Of a stretch of 64,000 bases of DNA, positions 16,860 through 24,953 are shown in pieces. The DNA comes from Betaproteobacteria bacterium (GTDB lineage: Bacteria; Pseudomonadota; Gammaproteobacteria; Burkholderiales; Rhodocyclaceae). The position numbers and the translations under genes are program-made. The notes under the pieces are model-generated. The model did not search any database. It was given only the letters and a program-made list of their open reading frames with translations, and had not been told where the DNA came from. The stretch spans positions 1 to 64,000 of the forward strand of contig JAPTVL010000387.1 in NCBI GenBank assembly GCA_028065725.1, given 5' to 3'. The first letter of the stretch is position 1. Every line of letters starts with the position of its first letter.

Positions 16860-18064
16860 CACACGAAGCATTTATCTGCGACGCAGTACGCACCCCAATC
16901 GGCCGTTACGGCGGCAGCCTCGCCGGCATCCGCACCGACGACCTCGCCGCACTGCCGATCAAGGCCCTGATGGCGCGCAACGGCCAGGTCGACTGGGCTG
17001 TAGTCGAGGACGTCATCTACGGCTGCGCCAACCAGGCCGGTGAAGACAACCGCAACGTGGCGCGCATGGCGGGGCTGCTGGCCGGCCTGCCGGTCGCCGT
17101 GCCCGGCGCCACGATCAACCGCCTCTGCGGCTCCGGCATGGATGCCGTGGGCACGGCCGCGCGCGCGATCAAGGCCGGCGAAACCGCGCTGATGATCGCC
17201 GGCGGCGTCGAGAGCATGAGCCGCGCCCCTTTCGTCATGCCCAAGGCCGACAGCGCCTTCTCGCGCAGCAACGCGGTGTATGACACAACCATCGGCTGGC
17301 GCTTCGTCAATAAACTCATGAAGCAGCAATACGGCGTCGACTCTATGCCGGAAACCGCCGACAACGTCGCCGCCGAGTTCAAGATCGGCCGCGCCGAACA
17401 GGATGCCTTCGCCCAGCGCTCGCAGCAGCGCTGGGGTGCGGCCAATGCCGCAGGCTTCTTCAAAAGCGAGATCGTGCCGGTCGAGATCGCGCAGAAGAAG
17501 GGCGATCCGAAGATATTCGACACCGATGAACACCCGCGTCCCGACACCACGCTGGAACAACTGGCGAAGCTGAAGGGCATCAACGGCCCGGAACTGAGCG
17601 TGACCGCGGGCAATGCCTCCGGCGTCAATGACGGCGCCTGCGCGCTGCTGATCGCCTCCGAGGCGGCGGCCAGGGCCCATGGCCTGACGCCGAAGGCGCG
17701 CGTCGTGGCCATGGCCATGGCCGGCGTGGCGCCGCGCATCATGGGCTTCGGCCCGGCGCCGGCAGTGAAGAAGCTGCTGGCCCGGACCGGACTGCGCCTC
17801 GACCAGATCGACGTCATCGAACTCAACGAAGCCTTCGCCGCGCAAGGCCTCGCCGTCACGCGCGACCTCGGCCTGGCCGACGACGACGCCCGCGTGAACC
17901 CCAACGGCGGCGCCATCGCCATCGGCCATCCGCTGGGCATGAGCGGCGCGCGCCTGGTCACCACGGCCATGTACCAATTGCACCGGACCGGTGGCCGCTA
18001 CGCGCTGTGCACCATGTGCATCGGCGTCGGCCAGGGCATTGCGCTGATCATCGAAAGGGTCTGA
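16856..18064 (+). CDS. 3-oxoadipyl-CoA thiolase (PcaF/PaaJ family)
   Basis: 402 residues, normal length. It cleaves 3-oxoadipyl-CoA (and 3-oxo-5,6-dehydrosuberyl-CoA in the phenylacetate route) to acyl-CoA and acetyl-CoA. Catalytic residues are the nucleophilic Cys in NRLCGSGMDAVG (about 90), the His in IAIGHPLGMSGAR (about 355) and the second Cys in CTMCIGVGQG (about 386). The ATG at 16856 is coupled to paaI by a 4-nt overlap; the much longer frame upstream is just the shadow of paaG/paaI. The symbol could be pcaF or paaJ; sequence alone does not decide. Confidence 0.93.
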   Translation: MTHEAFICDAVRTPIGRYGGSLAGIRTDDLAALPIKALMARNGQVDWAVVEDVIYGCANQAGEDNRNVARMAGLLAGLPVAVPGATINRLCGSGMDAVGTAARAIKAGETALMIAGGVESMSRAPFVMPKADSAFSRSNAVYDTTIGWRFVNKLMKQQYGVDSMPETADNVAAEFKIGRAEQDAFAQRSQQRWGAANAAGFFKSEIVPVEIAQKKGDPKIFDTDEHPRPDTTLEQLAKLKGINGPELSVTAGNASGVNDGACALLIASEAAARAHGLTPKARVVAMAMAGVAPRIMGFGPAPAVKKLLARTGLRLDQIDVIELNEAFAAQGLAVTRDLGLADDDARVNPNGGAIAIGHPLGMSGARLVTTAMYQLHRTGGRYALCTMCIGVGQGIALIIERV

Positions 18065-18068
18065 GGCC

Positions 18069-18812
18069 CTGGCCACCGACCATTTCTCGGGCCACGCCGC
18101 CGATTACGCCAGGGCTCGGCCCTCCTATCCGCCCGAGTTGTTCGCCTGGCTGGCGCAGCGATGTCCGGCGCACGATCTGGCCTGGGACTGCGGCACCGGC
18201 AACGGCCAGGCGGCACGGGCACTGGCCGGACATTTCCGGCGCGTCCACGCCACCGACCTTTCCGCCGAGCAGGTGGCGCAGGCAGAGCCGCACCCGCGCA
18301 TCGACTATCGCGCCGCGCCGGCCGAAGCCAGCGGTCTCGCGGTGGGTAGCTGCGACCTGGTCACGGTCGCCCAGGCCCTGCACTGGTTCTGCAACGAGGC
18401 TTTCTACACCGAAGTACGCCGCGTACTGAAACCGGGCGGCGTGCTGGCGGCATGGACCTACACCTTGCTGCGCGGCGAACCGGAACTCAATGCCATCATC
18501 GAGGATTTCTACCGCAACACGGTCGGCCCCTGGTGGCCACCAGAGCGGCGCTGGGTCGACCTGGCCTACCGCGAGATGCCCTTCCCGTTTGCCGACATCG
18601 CCACGCCCGGTTTCGAAATCCGGCTGGAATGGACCCTGGCAGATTTGCTCGCCTATCTGCGTACCTGGTCGGCAACCCAGCGCTACATAAAGGAAAAGGG
18701 CAGCGATCCGTGCGTCGCACTCGGCGAGCGCCTGCGCAATATCTGGCCGCAAACCGACAGCCGCAAGTCCATAATCTGGCCCATCGCGCTTCGTTGCGGG
18801 AGACTCGAATGA
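18069..18812 (+). CDS. Class I SAM-dependent methyltransferase, apparent CTG start
   Basis: Methyltransferase of the UbiE/Methyltransf_11 type with the SAM-binding loop AWDCGTGNGQAA, the acidic motif VHATDLSAEQ and the LKPGG loop. The protein fits the family only if translation begins upstream of the first TTG (18138). In frame, TDHFSGHAADYARARPSYPP precedes it, a typical N-terminus for this family. Between the in-frame stop at 18045-18047 and that segment there is no ATG, GTG or TTG; CTG at 18069 with AAGG about 10 nt upstream is the best start. It begins 4 nt after the thiolase stop and overlaps msrA by 4 nt. The substrate is unknown. Confidence 0.75.
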   Translation: MATDHFSGHAADYARARPSYPPELFAWLAQRCPAHDLAWDCGTGNGQAARALAGHFRRVHATDLSAEQVAQAEPHPRIDYRAAPAEASGLAVGSCDLVTVAQALHWFCNEAFYTEVRRVLKPGGVLAAWTYTLLRGEPELNAIIEDFYRNTVGPWWPPERRWVDLAYREMPFPFADIATPGFEIRLEWTLADLLAYLRTWSATQRYIKEKGSDPCVALGERLRNIWPQTDSRKSIIWPIALRCGRLE

Positions 18813-19345
18813 CCACTGAACTGGCAACACTTGGCGGCGGCTGCTTCTGGTGCCTCGAAGCCGCTTTCGTGCAACTCGCCGGAGTCGAATCGGTGGTCTC
18901 CGGTTATTCCGGTGGTCCGAAGGCGAATCCCGACTATCGCAGCGTCTGTAGCGGCACCAGCGGCCATGCAGAGGTCGTGCAGGTACGCTTCGATCCGGCG
19001 ACCATCGACTACCGCACGCTGCTGACGGCCTTCTTCGCCATCCACGATCCGACCACGCTCGATCGCCAGGGCAATGATGTCGGCAGCCAGTACCGCTCGG
19101 TGATCTTCACCCACGATGCGAAGCAGGAAAAGATCGCGCGGGATCTGATCGCGGAACTCGATGCGGCAAAGATCTGGCCGGCGCCGATCGTCACCGCCGT
19201 GTTGCCAGCGCCGACTTTCTGGCCGGCCGAGAACTACCACCAGAACTACTACGCCAACAATCCGCTGCAGGGCTATTGCATGGCCGTCGTGGCACCGAAG
19301 GCGGCCAAGCTGCGCAAGGTGTTCGCCGGGCGTCTCAAGTCCTGA
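18809..19345 (+). CDS. msrA: Peptide methionine sulfoxide reductase A
   Basis: 178 residues. It reduces the S-epimer of methionine sulfoxide in proteins. The catalytic Cys is in GGGCFWCLEAAF (about residue 13); GYSGG, YRSVCSGTSGHAE, the DVGSQYRS strand and APTFWPAENYHQ are all family hallmarks. No MsrB domain is fused, and no classic C-terminal resolving Cys is seen, though a Cys lies in GYCMAVV. The start at 18809 overlaps the methyltransferase stop. Confidence 0.96.
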   Translation: MTTELATLGGGCFWCLEAAFVQLAGVESVVSGYSGGPKANPDYRSVCSGTSGHAEVVQVRFDPATIDYRTLLTAFFAIHDPTTLDRQGNDVGSQYRSVIFTHDAKQEKIARDLIAELDAAKIWPAPIVTAVLPAPTFWPAENYHQNYYANNPLQGYCMAVVAPKAAKLRKVFAGRLKS

Positions 19346-19990
19346 TCACTCCGCATCCGGCTGCAGGGCCGGCACGGACTTGGCAAACGCCGGCAGCGTC
19401 AGGCAATGCTCGTGGATGCGCATCACCGTCGGCACGTGATCCAGCCGTGCCTTGAAGCGCTGTGCATTGAAAATCTGCGGCACCAGACAAACATCCGCCA
19501 GGGTCGGGATATCGCCATGGCAGCAGGCGCCGGTGCGCGGATCATTGGCCAGCATGGCCTCGACGGCGGCCAGACCGGTCTCGACCCAGTGCCGGTACCA
19601 GGCATTCCTCTGTTCCTCGGACACGCCCAGCGCCTTGTTCAGGTAGCCGAGCACCCGCAGGTTGTTGAGCGGATGAATCTCGCAGGCGATGGCCAGCGCG
19701 ATCGCCCTCACCCGCGCCCGGCCGGCCGCATCTTGCGGCAGCAAAGGTGGCTGCGGCCGGGTCTCGTCAAGGTACTCGATGATGGCCAGGGACTGCGTCA
19801 ACACGGTGCCCTCGTCGTCCAGCACGGGCACCAGCGCAGCGGGATTCAGCGCCCGGAATGCGGTCGCAAACTGCTGGCCGCCATCCTTCAGCAAATGCAC
19901 CGAAACATACTGGTAATCGAGTCCCTTCAGCGCCAGGGCAATGCGCACGCGGAAACTGGCGGAGCTGCGAAAGTAGTTGTAGAGCTGCAT
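19346..19990 (-). CDS. maiA: Zeta-class glutathione transferase (maleylacetoacetate/maleylpyruvate isomerase)
   Basis: 214 residues when started at MQLYNYFRSS (ATG 19990), preceded by GGGGGAGG close to the start. The thioredoxin-fold N-domain has SSASFRVRIALALKG, the glutathione-binding motif of zeta-class enzymes, with Ala in place of the Cys found in eukaryotic members; NPAALVPVL and LTQSLAIIEYLDE complete the GSH site. It performs glutathione-dependent cis-trans isomerisation of the ring-cleavage product from homogentisate or gentisate. It is separated from the FAH-family gene on the same strand by the plus-strand FimV-like gene, so it is probably a separate transcript of the same pathway. 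Confidence 0.88.
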   Translation of the reverse strand: MQLYNYFRSSASFRVRIALALKGLDYQYVSVHLLKDGGQQFATAFRALNPAALVPVLDDEGTVLTQSLAIIEYLDETRPQPPLLPQDAAGRARVRAIALAIACEIHPLNNLRVLGYLNKALGVSEEQRNAWYRHWVETGLAAVEAMLANDPRTGACCHGDIPTLADVCLVPQIFNAQRFKARLDHVPTVMRIHEHCLTLPAFAKSVPALQPDAE

Positions 19991-20084
19991 GACCTCCCCC
20001 GAAAAATTGCAATTTGGAGGGCTAGGCAAGCCCTGCTCGCACGAAGCGCGCACGCCTCGCAACGTCTAGAATAGCAGGACTTCA

Positions 20085-21443
20085 GTGCTCTCCGATTCGA
20101 TGTCAAAGCCTGCCGCCATCACCGATCCGCGTTGCCGAAAGCAGATCTTCCGGATCTGTGCCGCCTTGTCGGTGCTGACCCTGCTTCCCGTGGCAGATGC
20201 CGTTGCCGCGGAGAGCGCAACGGTATTGCGGCGCGCCGAGCAGCTGGATCTGCGCCGCCTGGGCAAAATCTCCGAGGACGAACGCTCCGTGCTGCGTATC
20301 GAATGGCGGGTAGGCCTCAGCGGTGTCGAGGAAGCGCGCAGTGTGCAGGACATGCTCGACAATCTGCGGCGCATCGAACAGACCATGGTCGCGCTCAGCC
20401 AGCTGGTACGCAACATCCCGGCGCAACAGCCGGTGCCATCGGTTGCAGCGGTTGCGGCGGAACCCGCGGCATCCGGTGACCACGGCACGCGCCTGATGAT
20501 TGCCAATATTGCGGCGGCCTGCCTGGTCGTGCTCTGGTGGTTCCGTCGGCGGAAATCCGCCGAACCGGCGGCAGCAAGAGCCATCGGCGCCCCGCAGGAA
20601 AGCCCGTTCGCTGCGGCGCCACCCCTTGCTGCCGAGCCGCCCCCGCTGCCGCCGCTTGCGAGCGCATCAGATTTTGGGCGAGCTGCCCCGGTCGCGCCTG
20701 CCGCGACGAGCGAGGAGATCACGCCGCGGATCGAAGCTCAACTGCCGACTGAAACCATAACGACCGTTGCGGCGCCGACACCGATCGTCCCACCGGATAT
20801 CGGGCCGGACCCGGCACCCGCATCGGCCGCCAGTGCGGCAGCCGCTCCACCGCCGGAAGCGCCAGCGCCGATTATCGACTTCTCGCTGGAGCATGACCCG
20901 CAAGGAGAGGCACGCGCAAAAGCCAGAATCCCCGTAGTGCGCCGCAAGGACGACACTACCCATGTGCCGGAGCAGCGCCAGGCAATCGATGTCGAGCCGA
21001 CGCTGCAGCTGGCCGAGATCATGTTGTCGATGGGACTCGAACAAGGCGCGGCCCAGGCGCTGGTCGAATACACGGAAGCCAACCCGCGCCATGCCCTGCA
21101 CCACTGGCTGAAACTGCTCGGCATCTATCGCAAGCGGGGGCTGCACAAGGAGTTTACGGAGGCCGCCGAGAAGTTGCGCCAGAACTTCAATATCCAGGCC
21201 GAAGACTGGGCCAAACAAGGCAGCGGCGAAGCCCCCAGCCTGGAAAAATTCTCGCGCGTGGCGGAGCACGTCCAGAAGATCTGGGTGCAGCCGGCGGAGT
21301 GCATCGCCTATCTGCGGCACCTGCTGGAAGACAACCGGGACGGCGAACGCGCCGGATTCCCGCAGGCGGTGGCCGAGGAAATGCTGCTGCTGATCGAGAT
21401 ACTGAAGCAGACCTCCGGCGTCGATCAGTCCGCTACAGGATAG
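20085..21443 (+). CDS. FimV-like inner-membrane protein
   Basis: 452 residues. A signal-like hydrophobic stretch (about 22-45) is followed by a short periplasmic helical region, one TM near residue 145 (MIANIAAACLVVLWWF), a long Ala/Pro-rich cytoplasmic linker and a helical C-terminal domain (about 300-440, LAEIMLSMGLEQGAAQALVEYTEA type) like the conserved FimV/HubP tail. No LysM domain is seen. FimV proteins organise poles and type IV pili and in Pseudomonas promote cAMP synthesis, so a link to the secretion ATPase operon at 1-10.7 kb is conceivable. GTG at 20085 or ATG at 20100 could be the start. It is a single gene between two oppositely oriented catabolic genes. Confidence 0.6.
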   Translation: MLSDSMSKPAAITDPRCRKQIFRICAALSVLTLLPVADAVAAESATVLRRAEQLDLRRLGKISEDERSVLRIEWRVGLSGVEEARSVQDMLDNLRRIEQTMVALSQLVRNIPAQQPVPSVAAVAAEPAASGDHGTRLMIANIAAACLVVLWWFRRRKSAEPAAARAIGAPQESPFAAAPPLAAEPPPLPPLASASDFGRAAPVAPAATSEEITPRIEAQLPTETITTVAAPTPIVPPDIGPDPAPASAASAAAAPPPEAPAPIIDFSLEHDPQGEARAKARIPVVRRKDDTTHVPEQRQAIDVEPTLQLAEIMLSMGLEQGAAQALVEYTEANPRHALHHWLKLLGIYRKRGLHKEFTEAAEKLRQNFNIQAEDWAKQGSGEAPSLEKFSRVAEHVQKIWVQPAECIAYLRHLLEDNRDGERAGFPQAVAEEMLLLIEILKQTSGVDQSATG

Positions 21444-22447
21444 CGTTCGACGCTCTGCTCGATGGCGCCGAAGATGCTGGCGCCGTCGCCGTTCCGCATC
21501 TCGATCCTGACCCGGTCGCCGAAGCGCATGAAGGGAGTCCTGGGCTTGCCCTGTTCGATGGTTTCATACATCCGCAGTTCGGCGATGCAGCAGTAGCCGA
21601 CGCCGCCGCTGGCCACGGAGGAGCCGAACAGTCCGCCCTGCTTGTTGGATACGGTCCCCGAGCCAATGATCGAGCCCGCTTCGAGTTCGCGCGTCTTCGC
21701 CAGATGCGCAATGAGCTGGCCGAAATTGAAAATCATGTCGACGCCGGCGTTCGGCTTGCCGAAAGGCTGGCCGTTCAGTTCCACTTCGAGCGGCAGATGC
21801 ACTCTGGCGTCGTTCCAGGCGTCACCGAGTTCGTCGGGCGTGACCGCCACCGGCGAGAAGGCCGAGGCCGGCTTGGACTGGAGAAAGCCGAATCCCTTGG
21901 CCAGTTCGGCCGGGATCAGGTTGCGCAAACTCACGTCATTGACCAGCATCAGCAGGCGAACCTGCCGCGCGCACTGCTCCGCGCCGGCGCCGATCGGCAC
22001 GTCGCCGGTCACCACCGCCACCTCGGCTTCGAAGTCGATGCCCCAGGCCTCGTCGCAGGCCAGCACCGGGTCGCGCGGACCGGCGAAGCTGTCGGAGCCG
22101 CCCTGGTACATCAGCGGGTCGGTCCACAGTTCCGGCGGCATGTCGGCATTGCGCGCCTTGCGCACCAGTTCGATGTGATTCACATAGGCCGAACCGTCGG
22201 CCCACTGGTAGGCGCGCGGCAACGGGCTGTGGCATTGGCGCGGATCGAAGGGCCGGGCGTGGCGCGCCTGACCGTGGTTGAGTACGTCATACACGGCCTC
22301 GAGTCCCGGCCGCAGCGCATCCCAGTTGTCGAGCGCGGCCTGCAGCGTGCGGGCGACGCCCTCGACCGGCTGGCAGCGAGTCAGATCGCGGCTGACCACC
22401 ACCAGGGTGCCATCGCGGCCACCGGCCTTCAGCGTGGCGAGCTTCAC
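21425..22447 (-). CDS. Fumarylacetoacetate/fumarylpyruvate hydrolase-family protein
   Basis: 340 residues from the GTG at 22447, which overlaps the stop of the VOC gene (GTGA). The FAH fold is recognised from the metal-binding and catalytic segments YQGGSDSFAGPRDPV, EAEVAVVTGD, ELNGQPFGKPNAG and GSGTVSNKQGG. It hydrolyses the C-C bond of a 4-substituted 2,4-dioxo acid, the last step after ring cleavage and isomerisation. It is the last gene of the MBL-monooxygenase-DUF2783-VOC-FAH operon. Its 3' end overlaps the 3' end of the FimV-like gene by 19 nt. Confidence 0.88.
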   Translation of the reverse strand: MKLATLKAGGRDGTLVVVSRDLTRCQPVEGVARTLQAALDNWDALRPGLEAVYDVLNHGQARHARPFDPRQCHSPLPRAYQWADGSAYVNHIELVRKARNADMPPELWTDPLMYQGGSDSFAGPRDPVLACDEAWGIDFEAEVAVVTGDVPIGAGAEQCARQVRLLMLVNDVSLRNLIPAELAKGFGFLQSKPASAFSPVAVTPDELGDAWNDARVHLPLEVELNGQPFGKPNAGVDMIFNFGQLIAHLAKTRELEAGSIIGSGTVSNKQGGLFGSSVASGGVGYCCIAELRMYETIEQGKPRTPFMRFGDRVRIEMRNGDGASIFGAIEQSVERYPVAD

Positions 22448-23001
22448 TGCCGGCTCCAGTGCTTGTAGCTGCCGTCGTGCATCCAGCGCGCGTGCTGCGG
22501 CGCCTTGCGGGTGGTTGCCCATTCGTTGATCATGTCCCACTTCACTTCATCGAGCCGCCGCATCATCTCGGGCGTGTGCGTGTTGAACGCCAGTTCGAGC
22601 CGATGGCCGCTCGGATCGAAGAAATAGATCGACTGGAACAGCGCGTGGTCGGTCGGACCGACCACTTCGATGCCGTCGGCTTCGAGCCGGGCCTTGGCCG
22701 CCAGCATTTCCTCCATGCTGCCCACTTCCAGCGCCAGGTGCTGGGTCCATGCCGGCGTATTCGGGTCGCGCCCCATCTCGGGCCGGGTCGGCAGCTCGAA
22801 GAAGGCCAGGATGTTGCCGCCGCCGGCATCGAGGAAGACGTGCATGTAAGGGTCGGCTTCCCCGGTCGAGGGCACCGCATCCTCGGCGATGGCCAGGATG
22901 AAATCCATCTGCAGGTACTTGCCGTACCACTCGACGGTCTGCTTCGCATCCTTGCAGCGATAGGCGACGTGGTGGACTTTCTTGATCAGGCTGCCGGTCA
23001 T
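22444..23001 (-). CDS. VOC-fold (glyoxalase/extradiol dioxygenase-like) protein
   Basis: 185 residues, two beta-alpha-beta-beta-beta modules. Probable metal ligands are His in KKVHHVAYR, His in TQHLALEVG and Glu in SGHRLELAF, the 2-His-1-carboxylate set of type I extradiol dioxygenases. Placed between a ring hydroxylase and an FAH-family hydrolase, it is the best candidate for the ring-cleaving enzyme of the operon (inference). If so, it would replace the cupin-type gentisate or homogentisate dioxygenase that such pathways normally use; none is in the window. Confidence 0.85.
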   Translation of the reverse strand: MTGSLIKKVHHVAYRCKDAKQTVEWYGKYLQMDFILAIAEDAVPSTGEADPYMHVFLDAGGGNILAFFELPTRPEMGRDPNTPAWTQHLALEVGSMEEMLAAKARLEADGIEVVGPTDHALFQSIYFFDPSGHRLELAFNTHTPEMMRRLDEVKWDMINEWATTRKAPQHARWMHDGSYKHWSRQ

Positions 23002-23003
23002 GT

Positions 23004-23228
23004 TCAGACTCCTTCGCGAGCAATGGCGAGGGCTTCGCGCAGCGTGCCCAGGTCGCCGATATGGTTGGCGAGGATCAGGATCAGGCGCGCATTGAGCAGT
23101 TCGGATTGCTCATCGCTCAGGTCGCGGTGGGCGCCGATCAGCATTTCGTAGAAGTCGTCGCCGGGCGAGTAGGCATTGAAGTAGCGCTTGCCGGTTTCGG
23201 AGAAATTCGGTTTCAGGTTGAGGGTCAT
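23004..23228 (-). CDS. DUF2783 small protein
   Basis: 74 residues from the ATG at 23228 (MTLNLKPNFSETGKRYFNAY). AAGGAG lies just upstream, overlapping the end of the monooxygenase gene. Helical, acidic, no membrane segment. It resembles the DUF2783 family as I know it from neighbours of FAD monooxygenases; a role as a small partner of the hydroxylase is a guess. The frame stays open upstream inside the monooxygenase gene, but codon content there is not coding. Confidence 0.75.
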   Translation of the reverse strand: MTLNLKPNFSETGKRYFNAYSPGDDFYEMLIGAHRDLSDEQSELLNARLILILANHIGDLGTLREALAIAREGV

Positions 23229-23232
23229 GGTT

Positions 23233-24909
23233 TCACTCCTTGCACGTGGCGCGGGCCAGCGCGGATTCAATGCGGGCCGCGTCGAGGCGGCGCCAGCGGG
23301 CGGCGACATGCTGGTCCGGGCGCAGCAGGTAGGCTGTGCCGGGACGCGCGTCATAGCGCTGCGTCGCGACGCCCCTGGCATCGACCAGCAGTTCGACGCC
23401 GGGCGGGACGGCGCCGACTTGGCGCGCCACCACCAGCGACCGGACCGGAAGCGCGCCACCGGCGAGCGCCATCATGGCCGCGGCGACATCGGTCGCGATC
23501 ACGGCAGGATCATCGACGAACAGCATCAGGCAGAACCCGCCACCGACGTGGCTCAGCAGCCAGCTTGGCGCGTCGCCCGCCAGCACCGGCGCGTCGTCCA
23601 TCGGCGCACCCGGCAGCATGCGCCCGGCAAAGCCGTCGGCCGCATCGTCCGGCGTATTCAGGCTGGACATGGTGAGGAAGGCCGGCACCGACAGCCGCCC
23701 GGAATTCACCAGCGCGCGACCGAAAGCATGGTCCTTGGCCAGGCTCAGCACCGCATTGCGGAAGGTCCGGCTGACCTTGCTCTTGGGCGTGATGAAGTCC
23801 GTCGAGCGGGTCGAGTTCAGCAGATTCTCGTCGGCCGCGAAAACACGCTCTTCGCTGTAGCTGTCGAGCAGCTTTTCGGGCGCCTTGCCGTCGAGCACCA
23901 GTTTCAACTTCCAGCCCAGGTTGTCGGCGTCCTGCAGGCCCGAGTTCGCTCCGCGCGCGCCGAAGGGCGAGACCTGATGCGCGGCATCGCCGACGAACAG
24001 CACGCGGCCGTGGTTGAAGCTTCCCATGCGGCGGCACTGGAAGGTATAGACGCTGACCCATTCCAGTTCGAACTCGCGCTGATCGCCGAGCATGGCCCTG
24101 ATCCGCGGCAGCACGTTCTCCGGCTTCTTCTCCTGTTCCGGATCGGCGTCCCAGCCAAGCTGGAAGTCGATGCGAAACACGTTGTCGGTCTGCTTGTGCA
24201 GCAGTACCGACTGCCCCGGATGAAACGGCGGGTCGAACCAGAACCAGCGCTCGGCTGGAAAGTCGGCCTTCATCACCACGTCGGCGATGAGGAAACGGTC
24301 CATGAAAATCTTGCCTTCGATTTCCAGGCCCAGCATGCGGCGTATCGGGCTGCGCGCGCCGTCGGCGGCGATCAGCCAATCGGTCTCGATGGTGTAGCTG
24401 CCGTCCTCGGTGTCCACCTTGAGGCTCACGGTCTTGCCGGCCGGCGTCACCGACGCGACCTTGTTCTTCCAGCGCAAGTCGATCCCCGGCAGCGCCGCGG
24501 CACGCGTCGCGAGATACTCTTCGAGGTAGTACTGCTGGAGGTTCACCATGCCCGGACGGTGGTGATCCGGCTCCGGCACCAGATTGAAGTTGTACACCTC
24601 CTGTTCGCGGAAGAAGGTGCGCCCGACGTTCCACGACACGCCCTTGCTGCAGACGGCCTCGCCGATGCCATAGCGATCGAGAATCTCCAGCGCGCGTTTG
24701 GCATAGCAGACACCGCGCGAGCCGATCGACACGGTATCGTCTTCATCCAGCAGCAACACAGGCACGCCCTGCAGTTGCAGGTCGAGGGCGGCAGCCAGGC
24801 CGACGGGTCCGGCACCGACCACCACCACCGGCACTTTCAGCGTCTTGCCGCTGGCGATTTCAGGCGGCGTCTTGTACTCGAACCTGGGATAGGCATAGGT
24901 CTTCAGCAT
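23233..24909 (-). CDS. FAD-dependent aromatic monooxygenase (MhpA/PheA-like)
   Basis: 558 residues from the ATG at 24909 (MLKTYAYPRFEY; GGAG 8 nt upstream; a TTG 18 nt further up is less likely). Group A flavoprotein hydroxylase: Rossmann GxGxxG in VVVGAGPVGLAAALDL near 30-45, the DG motif LIAADGARSPIRR near 185 and the FAD ribityl motif VLFVGDAAHQVSPFGARG near 310, then a thioredoxin-like C-terminal domain. It would hydroxylate a phenolic acid to a dihydroxy-aromatic with NAD(P)H. It is the second gene of the operon, 34 nt after the MBL gene. Confidence 0.9.
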   Translation of the reverse strand: MLKTYAYPRFEYKTPPEIASGKTLKVPVVVVGAGPVGLAAALDLQLQGVPVLLLDEDDTVSIGSRGVCYAKRALEILDRYGIGEAVCSKGVSWNVGRTFFREQEVYNFNLVPEPDHHRPGMVNLQQYYLEEYLATRAAALPGIDLRWKNKVASVTPAGKTVSLKVDTEDGSYTIETDWLIAADGARSPIRRMLGLEIEGKIFMDRFLIADVVMKADFPAERWFWFDPPFHPGQSVLLHKQTDNVFRIDFQLGWDADPEQEKKPENVLPRIRAMLGDQREFELEWVSVYTFQCRRMGSFNHGRVLFVGDAAHQVSPFGARGANSGLQDADNLGWKLKLVLDGKAPEKLLDSYSEERVFAADENLLNSTRSTDFITPKSKVSRTFRNAVLSLAKDHAFGRALVNSGRLSVPAFLTMSSLNTPDDAADGFAGRMLPGAPMDDAPVLAGDAPSWLLSHVGGGFCLMLFVDDPAVIATDVAAAMMALAGGALPVRSLVVARQVGAVPPGVELLVDARGVATQRYDARPGTAYLLRPDQHVAARWRRLDAARIESALARATCKE

Positions 24910-24928
24910 CGATGCGTCTCCGGCCAAA

Positions 24929-24953
24929 AGTCGGCGCTGGCGTCACGCCGACT
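24929..24953 (-). repeat. REP-like palindrome, copy 3
   Basis: Perfect 8-bp arms AGTCGGCG/CGCCGACT with the 9-nt loop TGACGCCAG in minus orientation. The TGA stop codon of the MBL gene lies inside the element, as though the repeat supplied the 3' end of the gene. Confidence 0.6.

Noticed and set aside
19201..19240. Further CCAGCGCCGACT match in msrA as another REP-like copy
   Set aside because: The left arm is missing and the bases encode the conserved msrA motif PAPTF, so protein constraint explains it; similar half-matches in tatB, hisC and hisD were rejected for the same reason.
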